Assembly (NCBI GenBank): GCA_964631235.1
Contig: CAZVZX010000001.1
Span: forward strand, 189,662 to 253,661
DNA length: 64,000 nt
Direction: 5' to 3'
Source: JARKPK01 sp964631235
GTDB taxonomy: Bacteria > Planctomycetota > Planctomycetia > Pirellulales > Thermoguttaceae
Within the stretch, counting starts at the first letter, position 1. Each line of letters begins with the position of its first letter. Under the pieces are notes generated by a model. The model searched no databases. It was not told the DNA's origin and was given only the letters and a program-made list of their open reading frames with translations. Below, one piece after another: positions 1 to 8,325 of this stretch. The position numbers were made by a program, and so were the translations under genes.

Positions 1-302
1 CCTGCAAAGGTCGTGGTTTCCCAGGACGATGATTTATCACCTGCGCCGTCGAGAATCGGTGGCTCTCGCATTTGTTGGCGTCTGCCGCGTCGCGTTCGGT
101 TTCGGCAACCGGAACACTGTTGCGGCCGCAACTGCCGGGGTGCGCGGGTCTGTTAGAGTCAGTCGCGGTTTCAGGGCTTTCCCATATTCGCCCCAACCCC
201 TATCCTTTCTAAATCAGCAGACTGTTGCCCTGTGCTGCGATCTTCCGCCCAGATGAAACTCGGTCGTCGTATCGCGATTTCGAAAAATGCGCTCGAGTTT
301 TG
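1..302. other. Left-edge stretch without a supported gene
   Basis: No open frame here has a signal, motif or ribosome binding site I can support. The far end leads into the promoter of the gene at 370. A CTCGAG site lies at 292-297. Confidence 0.5.
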
Positions 303-331
303 TTGACAGATCAGCCGACAAACGATACAGG
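303..331 (+). promoter_or_regulatory. Sigma70-type promoter of the efflux operon
   Basis: A perfect -35 box TTGACA (303-308) is followed after 17 bp by TACAGG (326-331), a moderate -10 box. Transcription would start near 338, leaving a leader of about 30 nt before the ATG at 370. It is well placed to drive the whole operon to 7838. Confidence 0.55.
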
Positions 332-369
332 TGAAATTAGCGAAAAAAATTGCCTAAAGCGAAAAGTCC

Positions 370-837
370 ATGCGGTTTTACGGCCAACGCTTACTGTCGC
401 TCGTTTGCATGCTGGCGTATTTCTTCGCCAGCGTGCCGGCCACAGTATCGTTCGCATGGCACAACCATGAATGGCCCTGCCAAACGGAACAGCACGGCTA
501 TTCGCGGGTTCCAAACGGTTGCCCCAGTGAATGCGCAGAGGCCGGCTTGGCCGATGGGAATGGATGCCCGAATGATTCGCCCACGGCGGCCCGTACTGCG
601 GTCGCGTCGGGCAAGGCCGGCCCGAATTCGCCGATGCCTGCGGACGACGGCTCGCATTCAAAGCATCCCGCGAGTCCGGGAAAATGCCATCTATGCAGCG
701 CGGGGACGACGCCCCACTTTTTTGTCACCTCCCTCATCATGCAAGCGCCCGGCTGCCTGGGGCGCGTCGCCTTCGACACGCTGCCGTCGTTTTGGCAGCC
801 GTCTCCCGACGAACTGATCCGTCCCCCGATGTGTTGA
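370..837 (+). CDS. Small secreted Cys/His-rich protein, first gene of the ABC operon
   Basis: 155 aa of unknown function. The N-terminus has a basic start followed by a hydrophobic stretch (about residues 8-28), which reads as a signal peptide. The mature part has a His/Cys-rich beginning (WHNHEWPC), several scattered Cys, and a late CHLCSAG motif. Small Cys/His-rich exported proteins often accompany metal-handling transporters, so a metal-binding role is a reasonable guess but not shown. A good promoter lies just upstream and a MacB-type export operon follows 178 bp downstream. I do not recognise a named family. Coding status is supported by the signal-like N-terminus, the promoter and the position. 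Confidence 0.55.
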   Translation: MRFYGQRLLSLVCMLAYFFASVPATVSFAWHNHEWPCQTEQHGYSRVPNGCPSECAEAGLADGNGCPNDSPTAARTAVASGKAGPNSPMPADDGSHSKHPASPGKCHLCSAGTTPHFFVTSLIMQAPGCLGRVAFDTLPSFWQPSPDELIRPPMC

Positions 838-1015
838 GCGATTTCGGGCGCCGCCGGTGCGCGCCCTGGGGGTTCTTTCGGCGGATCCGGTTTGCGCGTC
901 GTGCCGTTTGAAACGGCCGCAGCATCCGCGACGCCAACCCGGCGAAGGCTTGAGCCGACTTCGCCTTCCCTTCTGAGATTCAGTTCGCAAGTCGAGTTTG
1001 CGAGGTCCGCGACCC

Positions 1016-2185
1016 ATGTTTCGACTAGGACTTCTTCCGTGGGAATACGGCACGCGGAATCTTTTCCGCCGACCGGGGCGCACTCTGTTGACGTTAAGCG
1101 GACTGTCGCTGGTCGTTCTGCTCGTGTTCGTGGTCGTCGGTTTCATCCGCGGATTGGAAACTTCGCTTGCCGTCAGCGGCGACCCCCGTGTAGTCATGGT
1201 TCACTCGATTGGCGGGGGCGAGAATATGGAAAGCTCGTCGATTCCCGCCCGCACACTCGCCCTCCTCTCGGCCAGCTTGGAAGGCGTGCAACGTCGTCAT
1301 GGAGTGACGTACGCGTCGCCCGAGCTTTACTTGGCCACGCAAGTCAACACGGAAGGCGACGAAGAGGGCACATTGGGGTTGATTCGGGGAGTCACTTCGG
1401 CGGCCATCTTCGTGCGCAGACAGGTACAGCTTGTCGAGGGCCGATGGCCGCAAACCGGCGAAGTGATGGTGGGACGATTGGCGGCCACGAAACTCGGGCG
1501 ACCCGCGGAGCTCTTGGCCGTCGGGCGCACTCTGACGATCGAAGGCCGGAACTGGCGAATCAGCGGAGTGTTTGCGGCCGTCGGTTCTGCGTTGGAATCC
1601 GAGATTTGGGGGCCGCTCGAAGAGTTCCAACAAGCGATGAAACGGCAAGACATCAGCCTGGTCGCCCTCACACTGGGGCCTGGGGCCGACTTCGGGGCGA
1701 TCGACGAGTTCTGCAAAGAGCGGCTCGACTTGGAACTGCAAGCCACTCCCGAAACCTACTACTATCAGGCACTCCAAGTGCACTATCGGCCGATTCGGAT
1801 ATTGGCCTGGATCGTCATGCTGCTGGTCGGAGGCGCCGGCATCTTTGCCGGGCTCAATACGATGTACGGCAATGTCATGGGTCGCGTCCGCGAGTTGGCT
1901 ATGCTCCAAACGTTGGGCTACACGCGGCAAGCAATCCTAGTCAGCCTGATCCAAGAAGGAGCGTTATTGGCCGCGGCCGCGGCGCTGTTGTCGGCTGGTT
2001 TGGCCATGTTGTTGATCGACGGCACCGCGGTTCGATTCACCATGAGCGCATTCACGCTGAGGATCGATAGCACGGCGTTGTTGATCGGGTGCGGTGCGGG
2101 ATTGCTGCTCGGGGTGATTGGGGCCTTGCCGCCGGCGATCCGGGCCATGCGTATGTCGATTTGCGAAAGTCTCAAATCGCTTTGA
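1016..2185 (+). CDS. MacB/FtsX-type ABC transporter permease (first of two)
   Basis: 389 aa permease of the FtsX/MacB fold. A membrane helix near the N-terminus (about 25-48) follows an amphipathic segment ending FRRPGRTLLTLSG. A large extracytoplasmic domain (about 50-255) comes next, and then three helices (about 260-282, 310-332, 350-372). The stretch after the second helix contains RVRELAMLQTLGYTRQ, the usual coupling-helix region that contacts the ATPase. The ATG at 1016 gives the conventional N-terminus; an in-frame TTG at 998 is less likely. It belongs to the operon at 370-7838, which has a second and different permease at 5349. This suggests a heterodimeric transmembrane pair served by the single ATPase at 4636. 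Confidence 0.85.
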   Translation: MFRLGLLPWEYGTRNLFRRPGRTLLTLSGLSLVVLLVFVVVGFIRGLETSLAVSGDPRVVMVHSIGGGENMESSSIPARTLALLSASLEGVQRRHGVTYASPELYLATQVNTEGDEEGTLGLIRGVTSAAIFVRRQVQLVEGRWPQTGEVMVGRLAATKLGRPAELLAVGRTLTIEGRNWRISGVFAAVGSALESEIWGPLEEFQQAMKRQDISLVALTLGPGADFGAIDEFCKERLDLELQATPETYYYQALQVHYRPIRILAWIVMLLVGGAGIFAGLNTMYGNVMGRVRELAMLQTLGYTRQAILVSLIQEGALLAAAAALLSAGLAMLLIDGTAVRFTMSAFTLRIDSTALLIGCGAGLLLGVIGALPPAIRAMRMSICESLKSL

Positions 2186-2216
2186 GAAAGTTCTCTTGTC
2201 AGAATAGGAGCGAGTC

Positions 2217-2801
2217 ATGTTTCGAGTTGTGACCCTTGCGTTGTTGACCGTTTCTCCGTTAGTCCTCTTGTCCGGATGCGGCGGCAAGACAACAGCCAGC
2301 CCCTCCGGCTCCGCACAAGCACCGTCGGCCGCGATCGATCCATCGCTCGTGTTGGCGCAGGAACCGTCCGGGGCCAAGAGCGTGGCCGAGATTCGGCAGA
2401 AGGGCAAACAGGGCGAAGAGGTCGTCGTCGCCGGTTGGATCGCCGGCAGCATGGAGCCGATCATCAAGGGCCGCGCGGCGTTCACGATGGTCGATCTCGA
2501 TCTGCCCGCCCCGGAATGCACGACCAAGCCCTATTCCTTCTGTTGCATGCCCAAGGAGGCCCTGCTGCCGAACCTCATCATGGTGAAGTTCGTCGATGCC
2601 GAAGGCAAGACGATCGCCAAGGACGCCCGCGAACTGTTGGGCATCAAGGAAGGTTGTGTGGTCGTTGTTCGCGGCCGCCTCGAGTGCAGCGAAGACGGAA
2701 CGGTGACGAGCATAGCGGCCGACGGCTTGTTCAATCGCGGTTATCGCGACAACCCCACGAAGTCGGCCGACATTCATACCGGATTGCACCCGTCGCATTG
2801 A
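2217..2801 (+). CDS. Lipoprotein with OB-like domain, efflux-operon accessory
   Basis: 194 aa. A lipobox L-S-G-C places the lipidated cysteine at residue 21. The mature part has a low-complexity Ser/Ala/Pro linker, then a compact beta-rich domain (about 65-175) that reads like an OB fold: VVVAGWIAG, a middle block PYSFCCMPKEALLPN, and VVVVRGRLE near the end. The layout recalls DUF3299-type proteins that accompany MacB-like ABC genes in other bacteria, including the zinc-linked Zrg cluster of Vibrio cholerae. That likeness is my inference from pattern, not an alignment. The stop codon overlaps an ATG at 2801 in the adaptor frame. It sits between a permease and the adaptor, so it is probably a periplasmic-face partner of the transporter. 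Confidence 0.7.
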   Translation: MFRVVTLALLTVSPLVLLSGCGGKTTASPSGSAQAPSAAIDPSLVLAQEPSGAKSVAEIRQKGKQGEEVVVAGWIAGSMEPIIKGRAAFTMVDLDLPAPECTTKPYSFCCMPKEALLPNLIMVKFVDAEGKTIAKDARELLGIKEGCVVVVRGRLECSEDGTVTSIAADGLFNRGYRDNPTKSADIHTGLHPSH

Positions 2802-2857
2802 TGCACCGAGAACACAGTCGCACAGCGATCGCGGCAACCGCAGCCGAGAGGTTTCCG

Positions 2858-4576
2858 ATGATGCCGACCCATCTCAACGTGAAGCAGGGTTCCGCCGGCG
2901 GTAACGGCGCCGGCGCGGCGGTCGATTCGGATGCTCCGACATCGCGCCGTTTGGACCTGCGTCAACTGGCCGTCGATCGCGGATCGTCCGGCGCGGCACA
3001 CGATTCGGCGTCCGTCGTCAAACATCGGTCGCACCTATTCACCCGGTATATCCTGCCCGGCGGCCTACTGCTGGGTTTTTTGGGGTTGGTGGCATGGTCG
3101 GCCCGCGCAAGCCTGCTGCCTGCTCGATCGGTAACGGTCATGCCGGTGCTCAGCGTGCAGACCGAAGTGCGGCAGGCGGGCACTCCGTTGTTCCAAGCGG
3201 CCGGCTGGGTGGAACCGCGGCCGACGCCGATCGTCGTAACCGCATTGGCCGAAGGCGTGGTCGAGCGGCTCTTGGTGGTCGAAGGCCAGGCCGTCAAGGC
3301 GGGCGAGCCGGTAGCCACCCTGATCGAAGCGGACGCGCGGCTCGCGCTGGAAGGAGCGGAAGCGGAGCTACGGCTTCGAGAGGCGGATCTCGCCAAGGCG
3401 AAAGCACAGTTGGTCTCGGCGCAAAACCGCATCAAGTACCCGCTCCACCTTCAGGCGCCGCTGGCCGAGGCGGAGGCAGCGTTGGCGAAGGTTCAAACAG
3501 AGCTGGCCTCGCTGCCCGCGAAACTGGCCGCTGCCGAGGCGCGACTCCGTTTTGCGCAACTCGACCTCGACGGAAAGCTGGCCGCAAAAACAGCGTTGTC
3601 GCAACGGACGATCGATTTGGCTCAAAGCGAATTGGACAACGCCAAGGCATTCGTTGACGAGCTGCGAACCGGCAAAGTGCAGTTGGAGGCCGAGGCGGCC
3701 GCCCTGTCCGCCCGTCGCGACACACTGAAACAACAGTTGGATCTAAGAATCGACGAAACACGAGAGGTTGCAACGGCCGAGGCCGGTGTCAGAGCGGCGG
3801 AGGCCCTCGTGCGACAAGCCCAAAACGCCGTGGACGTGGCCAGACTCCGCTTGGAACGAATGGTCGTTCGCGCGCCGCAGGATGGACGGGTCTTGCGATT
3901 GATCGCCCGTCCCGGCTCGCGAGTCTCCGGGCTGTCTCCAAATTCAATGGAGGAGTCGAGCACGATCGTCACACTCTACGACCCCGAGATGCTGCAATTG
4001 CGAACCGACGTTCCGCTGGAACAGGTGCCGCGCGTGCGGCCCGGCCAGCCGGTGAAGATCGAGACGGAGGCGGTGCCGGGCGGGCTGGAAGGAGAAGTGC
4101 TCTTCAAGACCGCGTTCACCGACTTGCAAAAGAACACGCTCGACGTGAAGGTGGCCATCAAAAACCCGCCCGCCGATTTGCGTCCCGATATGCTGGCACG
4201 GGTGACGTTTCTTGCCGCCCCGGATCCCGGCATCGAGGCCAAGCCTTCGGAACAGCTTCGCTTGCTTGTGCCCGCGTCATTGGTGGAAAACGACGAGGGC
4301 GGCAGCCGCGTTTGGGTCGCGGATCAACTCGCCGGACGAGCACGGACGCGGACGATCAAAGTCGGCCAGCAGACGGGAAAAGGAGATCTCGTGGAAGTGC
4401 TGGAAGGACTTTCCCAACTGGACAAGATCATCGTCGGCGGCCGCGAGGGTCTTAAGAACGGCGAACGGATCGTCATCAGCGGCGAAGACACGACCCAGGG
4501 CGTTGAAGTGGCGGCCGGTCGCGGGCCATCGAAAAAGATCAAACGGATCATCTCGAACGAAGCGACAGGCAAGTAG
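2858..4576 (+). CDS. HlyD/MacA-type periplasmic adaptor protein
   Basis: 572 aa membrane-fusion protein linking the inner-membrane ABC permeases to the TolC-like channel at 6519. A cytoplasmic tail of about 65 residues precedes one membrane helix (around LPGGLLLGFLGLVAW). A lipoyl-type half (GWVEPRPTPIVVTALAEG, then VEGQAVKAGEPVATL) follows, then a very long coiled coil rich in Ala, Glu and Leu. The second lipoyl half is VRAPQDGRVLRLIARPGSRV, followed by beta-barrel and membrane-proximal domains. The ATG at 2858 has GAGAGG just upstream. An in-frame ATG at 2801 overlaps the lipoprotein stop and is the alternative. The long cytoplasmic tail is unusual for a MacA-type adaptor. Confidence 0.88.
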   Translation: MMPTHLNVKQGSAGGNGAGAAVDSDAPTSRRLDLRQLAVDRGSSGAAHDSASVVKHRSHLFTRYILPGGLLLGFLGLVAWSARASLLPARSVTVMPVLSVQTEVRQAGTPLFQAAGWVEPRPTPIVVTALAEGVVERLLVVEGQAVKAGEPVATLIEADARLALEGAEAELRLREADLAKAKAQLVSAQNRIKYPLHLQAPLAEAEAALAKVQTELASLPAKLAAAEARLRFAQLDLDGKLAAKTALSQRTIDLAQSELDNAKAFVDELRTGKVQLEAEAAALSARRDTLKQQLDLRIDETREVATAEAGVRAAEALVRQAQNAVDVARLRLERMVVRAPQDGRVLRLIARPGSRVSGLSPNSMEESSTIVTLYDPEMLQLRTDVPLEQVPRVRPGQPVKIETEAVPGGLEGEVLFKTAFTDLQKNTLDVKVAIKNPPADLRPDMLARVTFLAAPDPGIEAKPSEQLRLLVPASLVENDEGGSRVWVADQLAGRARTRTIKVGQQTGKGDLVEVLEGLSQLDKIIVGGREGLKNGERIVISGEDTTQGVEVAAGRGPSKKIKRIISNEATGK

Positions 4577-4635
4577 CGGCCGCGATCCGACCACCCGACC
4601 GATGGCAACCGAACAATTATCAGGAGTCGAAACTC

Positions 4636-5346
4636 ATGGCGATGGTGGAAGTCATCAACGTTACCAAAGAATTCCGCAAAGGCGAACATACAATCAGGCC
4701 GTTGGATGAGGTGTCGCTGGAAATCGAGCGTCACGACTTTGTTTCGCTCATGGGAGCCAGCGGGTCGGGCAAGAGCACGCTCTTGAACCTGATCGCCGGA
4801 ATCGACGCGCCGACCTCCGGCACGATCATCGTCAACGGCACCGAGATCACGAAGCTATCGCGGACGAAGCTGGCCCGCTGGCGTGCCGCAAACATCGGCT
4901 ACATTTTCCAGACGCACAACCTGATTCCTGTGCTTACCGCTTATGAGAACGTGGAAATGCCGCTGCTTTTGCTGCCGTTTTCCAGATCGGAGCGGCGGAA
5001 GCGCGTGATGCTCGCCTTGGAGGCCGTGGGATTATTGGATCGGGCGGAGCATTATCCGCGCCAGCTCTCCGGCGGTCAGGAGCAGCGGGTCGGCATCGCC
5101 CGGGCGATTGTCGCCGACCCGGTGCTCGTGGTCGGCGACGAACCCACGGGCGACCTCGACGCCCAAAGCACCGAGCAGATTCTCGAGTTGATGCAGCGGC
5201 TCAACGCGGAATTGGGCACGACATTCCTGGTCGTAACGCACGATCCGAAAACCGCCGGCATCGCCCGTCGCCGGCTCCGACTAGAGAAAGGCAAGCTGCT
5301 CGACAGGGACCAACACCCGCTGGCACATGAGGTTGCAAGGGCGTAG
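4636..5346 (+). CDS. ABC transporter ATP-binding protein (MacB/LolD/DevA type)
   Basis: 236 aa cytoplasmic ATPase that powers the permeases at 1016 and 5349. Visible motifs are Walker A GASGSGKST (residues 40-48), a Q-loop at IFQTHNLIP, the ABC signature LSGGQEQR, Walker B VLVVGDEPTGDLD and the H-loop in VVTHD. EPTGDLD is the form usual in the LolD/MacB/FtsE branch. The second residue after LSGGQ is E rather than the common R or Q, which is tolerated. It begins about 60 bp after the adaptor and its stop is almost contiguous with the next permease (2 bp gap), so the two are probably translationally coupled. Confidence 0.93.
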   Translation: MAMVEVINVTKEFRKGEHTIRPLDEVSLEIERHDFVSLMGASGSGKSTLLNLIAGIDAPTSGTIIVNGTEITKLSRTKLARWRAANIGYIFQTHNLIPVLTAYENVEMPLLLLPFSRSERRKRVMLALEAVGLLDRAEHYPRQLSGGQEQRVGIARAIVADPVLVVGDEPTGDLDAQSTEQILELMQRLNAELGTTFLVVTHDPKTAGIARRRLRLEKGKLLDRDQHPLAHEVARA

Positions 5347-5348
5347 CG

Positions 5349-6491
5349 ATGCACAAATTTCTACCCTATGTCCTGAAATCACTATGGGGCCACCGCACCC
5401 GCTCGTTGTTGACGCTCAGCGGGGCGGCCGTGGCCCTGTTCGTATTCGCGTTCGTCAGCGGTATCCACGAAGGGATGAATAATCTCAGCAAGAGTAAGGA
5501 AAGCGACCGCTCGCTGATCGTCTTCCAACGATACCGTTTTTGCCCCGAGACGAGCCGCTTGCCCGAAGATTACGGCAAAGTGATCGCCAAGATTCCCGGC
5601 GTGGCAGACTACCTTCCCGTCAAGGTGTTTATGAACAACTGCGGGGCGACGATCGACCTGATCGTCTTCCACGGAGTACCGCCGCAAAAGCTGCGGGCCT
5701 ATCGCAATCTGTCGCTGATCTCGGGCGATTTCGCCACATTCGAGCGACAGCGCGACGCGGCATTGGTGGGCAAAACCGTGGCCGCGCGGCGCGGATTGAA
5801 CGTAGGCGACAAGTTCACCGTGGGCCAGGTGACGGTGAGCGTGGTGGGCATTTTCTCGTCGCCCTCCCCCGTCGAGGAAAATATGATCTATACGCAATTG
5901 GAGTTTCTCCAGTATGCTCCCGGGCAAAACTCCGTGGGAATGGTCACTCAGTACGAGGTCAAGGTGGCTGACGGAGCGGATCCGGTCGAGGTCGCGCGTG
6001 CCATCGATTCGGCATTCCAAGCAGATCGTGTACAAACAGACACCCGCGGCAAAGGAGTTTTCGAGTCCTTTGCCGTCGGTGATCTGGGCGAGATGATCGG
6101 GTTCACCAATTACCTCGGTTATGCCTGTGTGATCCTCGTGTTGACGCTTGTGTCCACAACAACCATGATGGCCGTGCAAGACCGCGTGAAGGAGCATGCC
6201 GTTTTGCAGACGCTCGGGCTTGCCAGCTATCAGATATTCGGCCTGGTGTTGATCGAAAGCATGATCCTCAGCGCGACGGGCGGCGTGATCGGCGTGGGAA
6301 CCGCGCTAGCAACGCTGCAATGGAGCGGATTATCAGTCGCCACCGAAGGGATCAACATTACCTTTGCCGCCTCGCCGACGCTGGCAGCGGTCGGATTGGG
6401 AGTCGCGCTAACCGTGGGAATCGTTGCGGGGTTCATGCCGGCCCTGCAAGCGGCTCGGTTCGACATCGTCGAGGCATTGCGCAGTTCGTAA
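5349..6491 (+). CDS. MacB/FtsX-type ABC transporter permease (second of two)
   Basis: 380 aa FtsX-type permease. The N-terminal helix (about 18-42) follows a basic amphipathic segment (LKSLWGHRTRSLLTLSG). A periplasmic domain of about 220 residues follows, and then three membrane helices near 262-282, 310-332 and 345-368. RVKEHAVLQTLGLASYQ is the likely coupling-helix region. It starts 2 bp after the ATPase stop. It shares the fold and opening motif of the permease at 1016 but differs through the periplasmic domain, fitting a heteromeric transporter rather than a recent duplicate. Confidence 0.88.
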   Translation: MHKFLPYVLKSLWGHRTRSLLTLSGAAVALFVFAFVSGIHEGMNNLSKSKESDRSLIVFQRYRFCPETSRLPEDYGKVIAKIPGVADYLPVKVFMNNCGATIDLIVFHGVPPQKLRAYRNLSLISGDFATFERQRDAALVGKTVAARRGLNVGDKFTVGQVTVSVVGIFSSPSPVEENMIYTQLEFLQYAPGQNSVGMVTQYEVKVADGADPVEVARAIDSAFQADRVQTDTRGKGVFESFAVGDLGEMIGFTNYLGYACVILVLTLVSTTTMMAVQDRVKEHAVLQTLGLASYQIFGLVLIESMILSATGGVIGVGTALATLQWSGLSVATEGINITFAASPTLAAVGLGVALTVGIVAGFMPALQAARFDIVEALRSS

Positions 6492-6518
6492 ATCGCATCG
6501 CGATTGTGGAGGTGGGCC

Positions 6519-7838
6519 ATGACCAAGGAAGGTCGGCGGCCCGGTTGGTTGCCGGGTTGTTTGTTGATCGTCGCTCTCGGCTGCGCGCCGGCCGTCGGGC
6601 AAGATCTGCCCCCCGCTGCGAGCCTCGCCGGCGCAGAAGCGATCGTCGCACCGCCTTCCGAAGGCACGATTTCGCTCGCGGAACTGGAATCGATCGCCCT
6701 GAACCGGAATCCCGAATTGCGTCAAGCGGGCCACGCGGTCGAGGTCGCTTCGGGCCGGGCGGTGCAAGCGGGCCTCTATCCCAATCCCGAGGTTACCATC
6801 GAAGGCTCTGAACTGGGCAACCCTCAGGCCCCCGGCGGAACGGTCAAAGCCCCGGTCTTTCGGCAGGAAATCGTTCTCGGCGGAAAACTAAGCGCCGGCC
6901 GCCAAGCGGCCCAATGCGAAGCGTCGAAAGCCCGCGCCCTGTTTACCGCAAAGCGGTTCGAATTGCTCACCTCGGTGCGCAAGGGCTATTTCGACATGCT
7001 GGCGGCCCAACAGCGTGTCGAAGTGCTGGCCGAATTGACCCGCCTTTCCGGCGAAACACAGAAAACGACGGAAACCTTGGTCAAAGGCGGCCAAGCAGCT
7101 CCCCTCGACTTGGTGCAAATCCGGGTCGAAAAGGGCCGCTTCGAAGCCGATCTTGAGGCCGCACGGCAGCAGCGAACGGCAGCTTGGCGACGATTGGCGG
7201 CCGTGATCGGCGTGCCCGAAATGGCCGAACGCCCCGTCGCCGGTTCACTCGACGCCCTCTGGCCCAACTACGAATTCGACGAGGTGGTCCGCCAACTGGG
7301 CGAGATTCATCCGGAAATCCGTGCGTCGCGCGTCGAACTGAACAAGGCGCAGTGGGAGCTGAAGCGGGCGACTGCCGAGGTCGTACCCAACGTTACCGTC
7401 GGGGCCGGCTACGAGCGCGACAACATCGCTAAGGAAGACTACTGGACGCTGCAAGCCTCGATGCCCCTGCCGATCTTCAACCGCAACCAAGGCAACCGGC
7501 AGGCCGCGGCGGCCGAAGTCCATCGGGCAGGCGCCGGGATCGATTCGGTCCGCAACGCGCTGGTCGCCCGAGCGGCAACCGCCTTCGGCCAGTACGACGC
7601 CGCTCGGCGTCGGGCCGTTCGCTATCGCGATTCGATCTTGCCCGACGCCGACCAAGCCTATCGGCTGGCGCTGGCGGCCTTTCAGGGCGGCCAATTCGAG
7701 TACCTGCGCGTACTGCAAGCCCAACGCGCGGTGGCCGAATCGCGATTGGAGTACCTGCGGGCCCTCCACGAGCTTTGGTCGGCAACCTGCGACATCGCCG
7801 GGCTGTTGCTTGAAGAGCACTGGCCCCCGGGCGGCTGA
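6519..7838 (+). CDS. TolC-family outer-membrane efflux channel
   Basis: 439 aa outer-membrane factor, the exit duct of the tripartite pump. A signal peptide (about 1-30) precedes two repeats of the TolC fold, each opening with long helices. The first begins LAELESIALNRNPELRQA and the second runs through VGAGYERDNI and MPLPIFNRNQGNR, the latter typical of the CusC/CzcC branch. The ATG at 6519 has TGGAGG six bases upstream; an in-frame TTG at 6504 is rejected. It ends the operon. The CzcC-like flavour agrees with, but does not prove, a metal substrate. Confidence 0.88.
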   Translation: MTKEGRRPGWLPGCLLIVALGCAPAVGQDLPPAASLAGAEAIVAPPSEGTISLAELESIALNRNPELRQAGHAVEVASGRAVQAGLYPNPEVTIEGSELGNPQAPGGTVKAPVFRQEIVLGGKLSAGRQAAQCEASKARALFTAKRFELLTSVRKGYFDMLAAQQRVEVLAELTRLSGETQKTTETLVKGGQAAPLDLVQIRVEKGRFEADLEAARQQRTAAWRRLAAVIGVPEMAERPVAGSLDALWPNYEFDEVVRQLGEIHPEIRASRVELNKAQWELKRATAEVVPNVTVGAGYERDNIAKEDYWTLQASMPLPIFNRNQGNRQAAAAEVHRAGAGIDSVRNALVARAATAFGQYDAARRRAVRYRDSILPDADQAYRLALAAFQGGQFEYLRVLQAQRAVAESRLEYLRALHELWSATCDIAGLLLEEHWPPGG

Positions 7839-8325
7839 CCCCCGCGGAACACTCGCCTGGCCGACTTCCCTCATCTTTCGGGACCGATTACGTCGTTTAT
7901 AGCGGTTGGCACGCCACCAACCGGCAACATCGCCCCTGCCACCCCATTTTGCATAGACAACCCAGACATCCGCTTCCGATTCTATTTAACACAAGGATTT
8001 CTGCGACGATCGCCACCGGCCGCCATTGCCCCCGCCCCCGATCGTCCCCGCGATCCAACCAGTTCGGTCTCTGGCCGTTCCCTCCGCCGAAACAGTCCAA
8101 ATTGCTAAGACGATTCAGCCTTCCGCGATCGTCCGAGCAATCTGACCGGCAACCTGATCAGACGCCCCCCTACCACCCCCAGATTCAACCGAGAAAACGG
8201 GCTTTCTTTCCACCGCAGCGTTCGAGTACACTTCCCGCCCTTATCAGTAACGCGGGCAACGCAACCAGTTCCCGATCCAGGAAGACAATTAACTGCCCCA
8301 CGGCTTGTTCCGGAGCACGAGTCCG
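7839..8325. other. Intergenic stretch, nothing supported
   Basis: 487 bp between the efflux operon and the glycosyltransferase. I see no credible frame. A TACACT box (8227-8232) about 95 bp before the next start could be a -10 element, but its -35 is poor. Confidence 0.4.

Noticed and set aside
892..2070. Overlapping long frame inside the first permease
   Set aside because: Arg/Gly/His-rich shadow typical of high-GC DNA; the +2 frame carries the real permease motifs.
2276..2857. Longer start for the HlyD adaptor
   Set aside because: The upstream extension overlaps the lipoprotein in another frame and is Arg-rich with no signal. The ATG at 2858 with GAGAGG is better.
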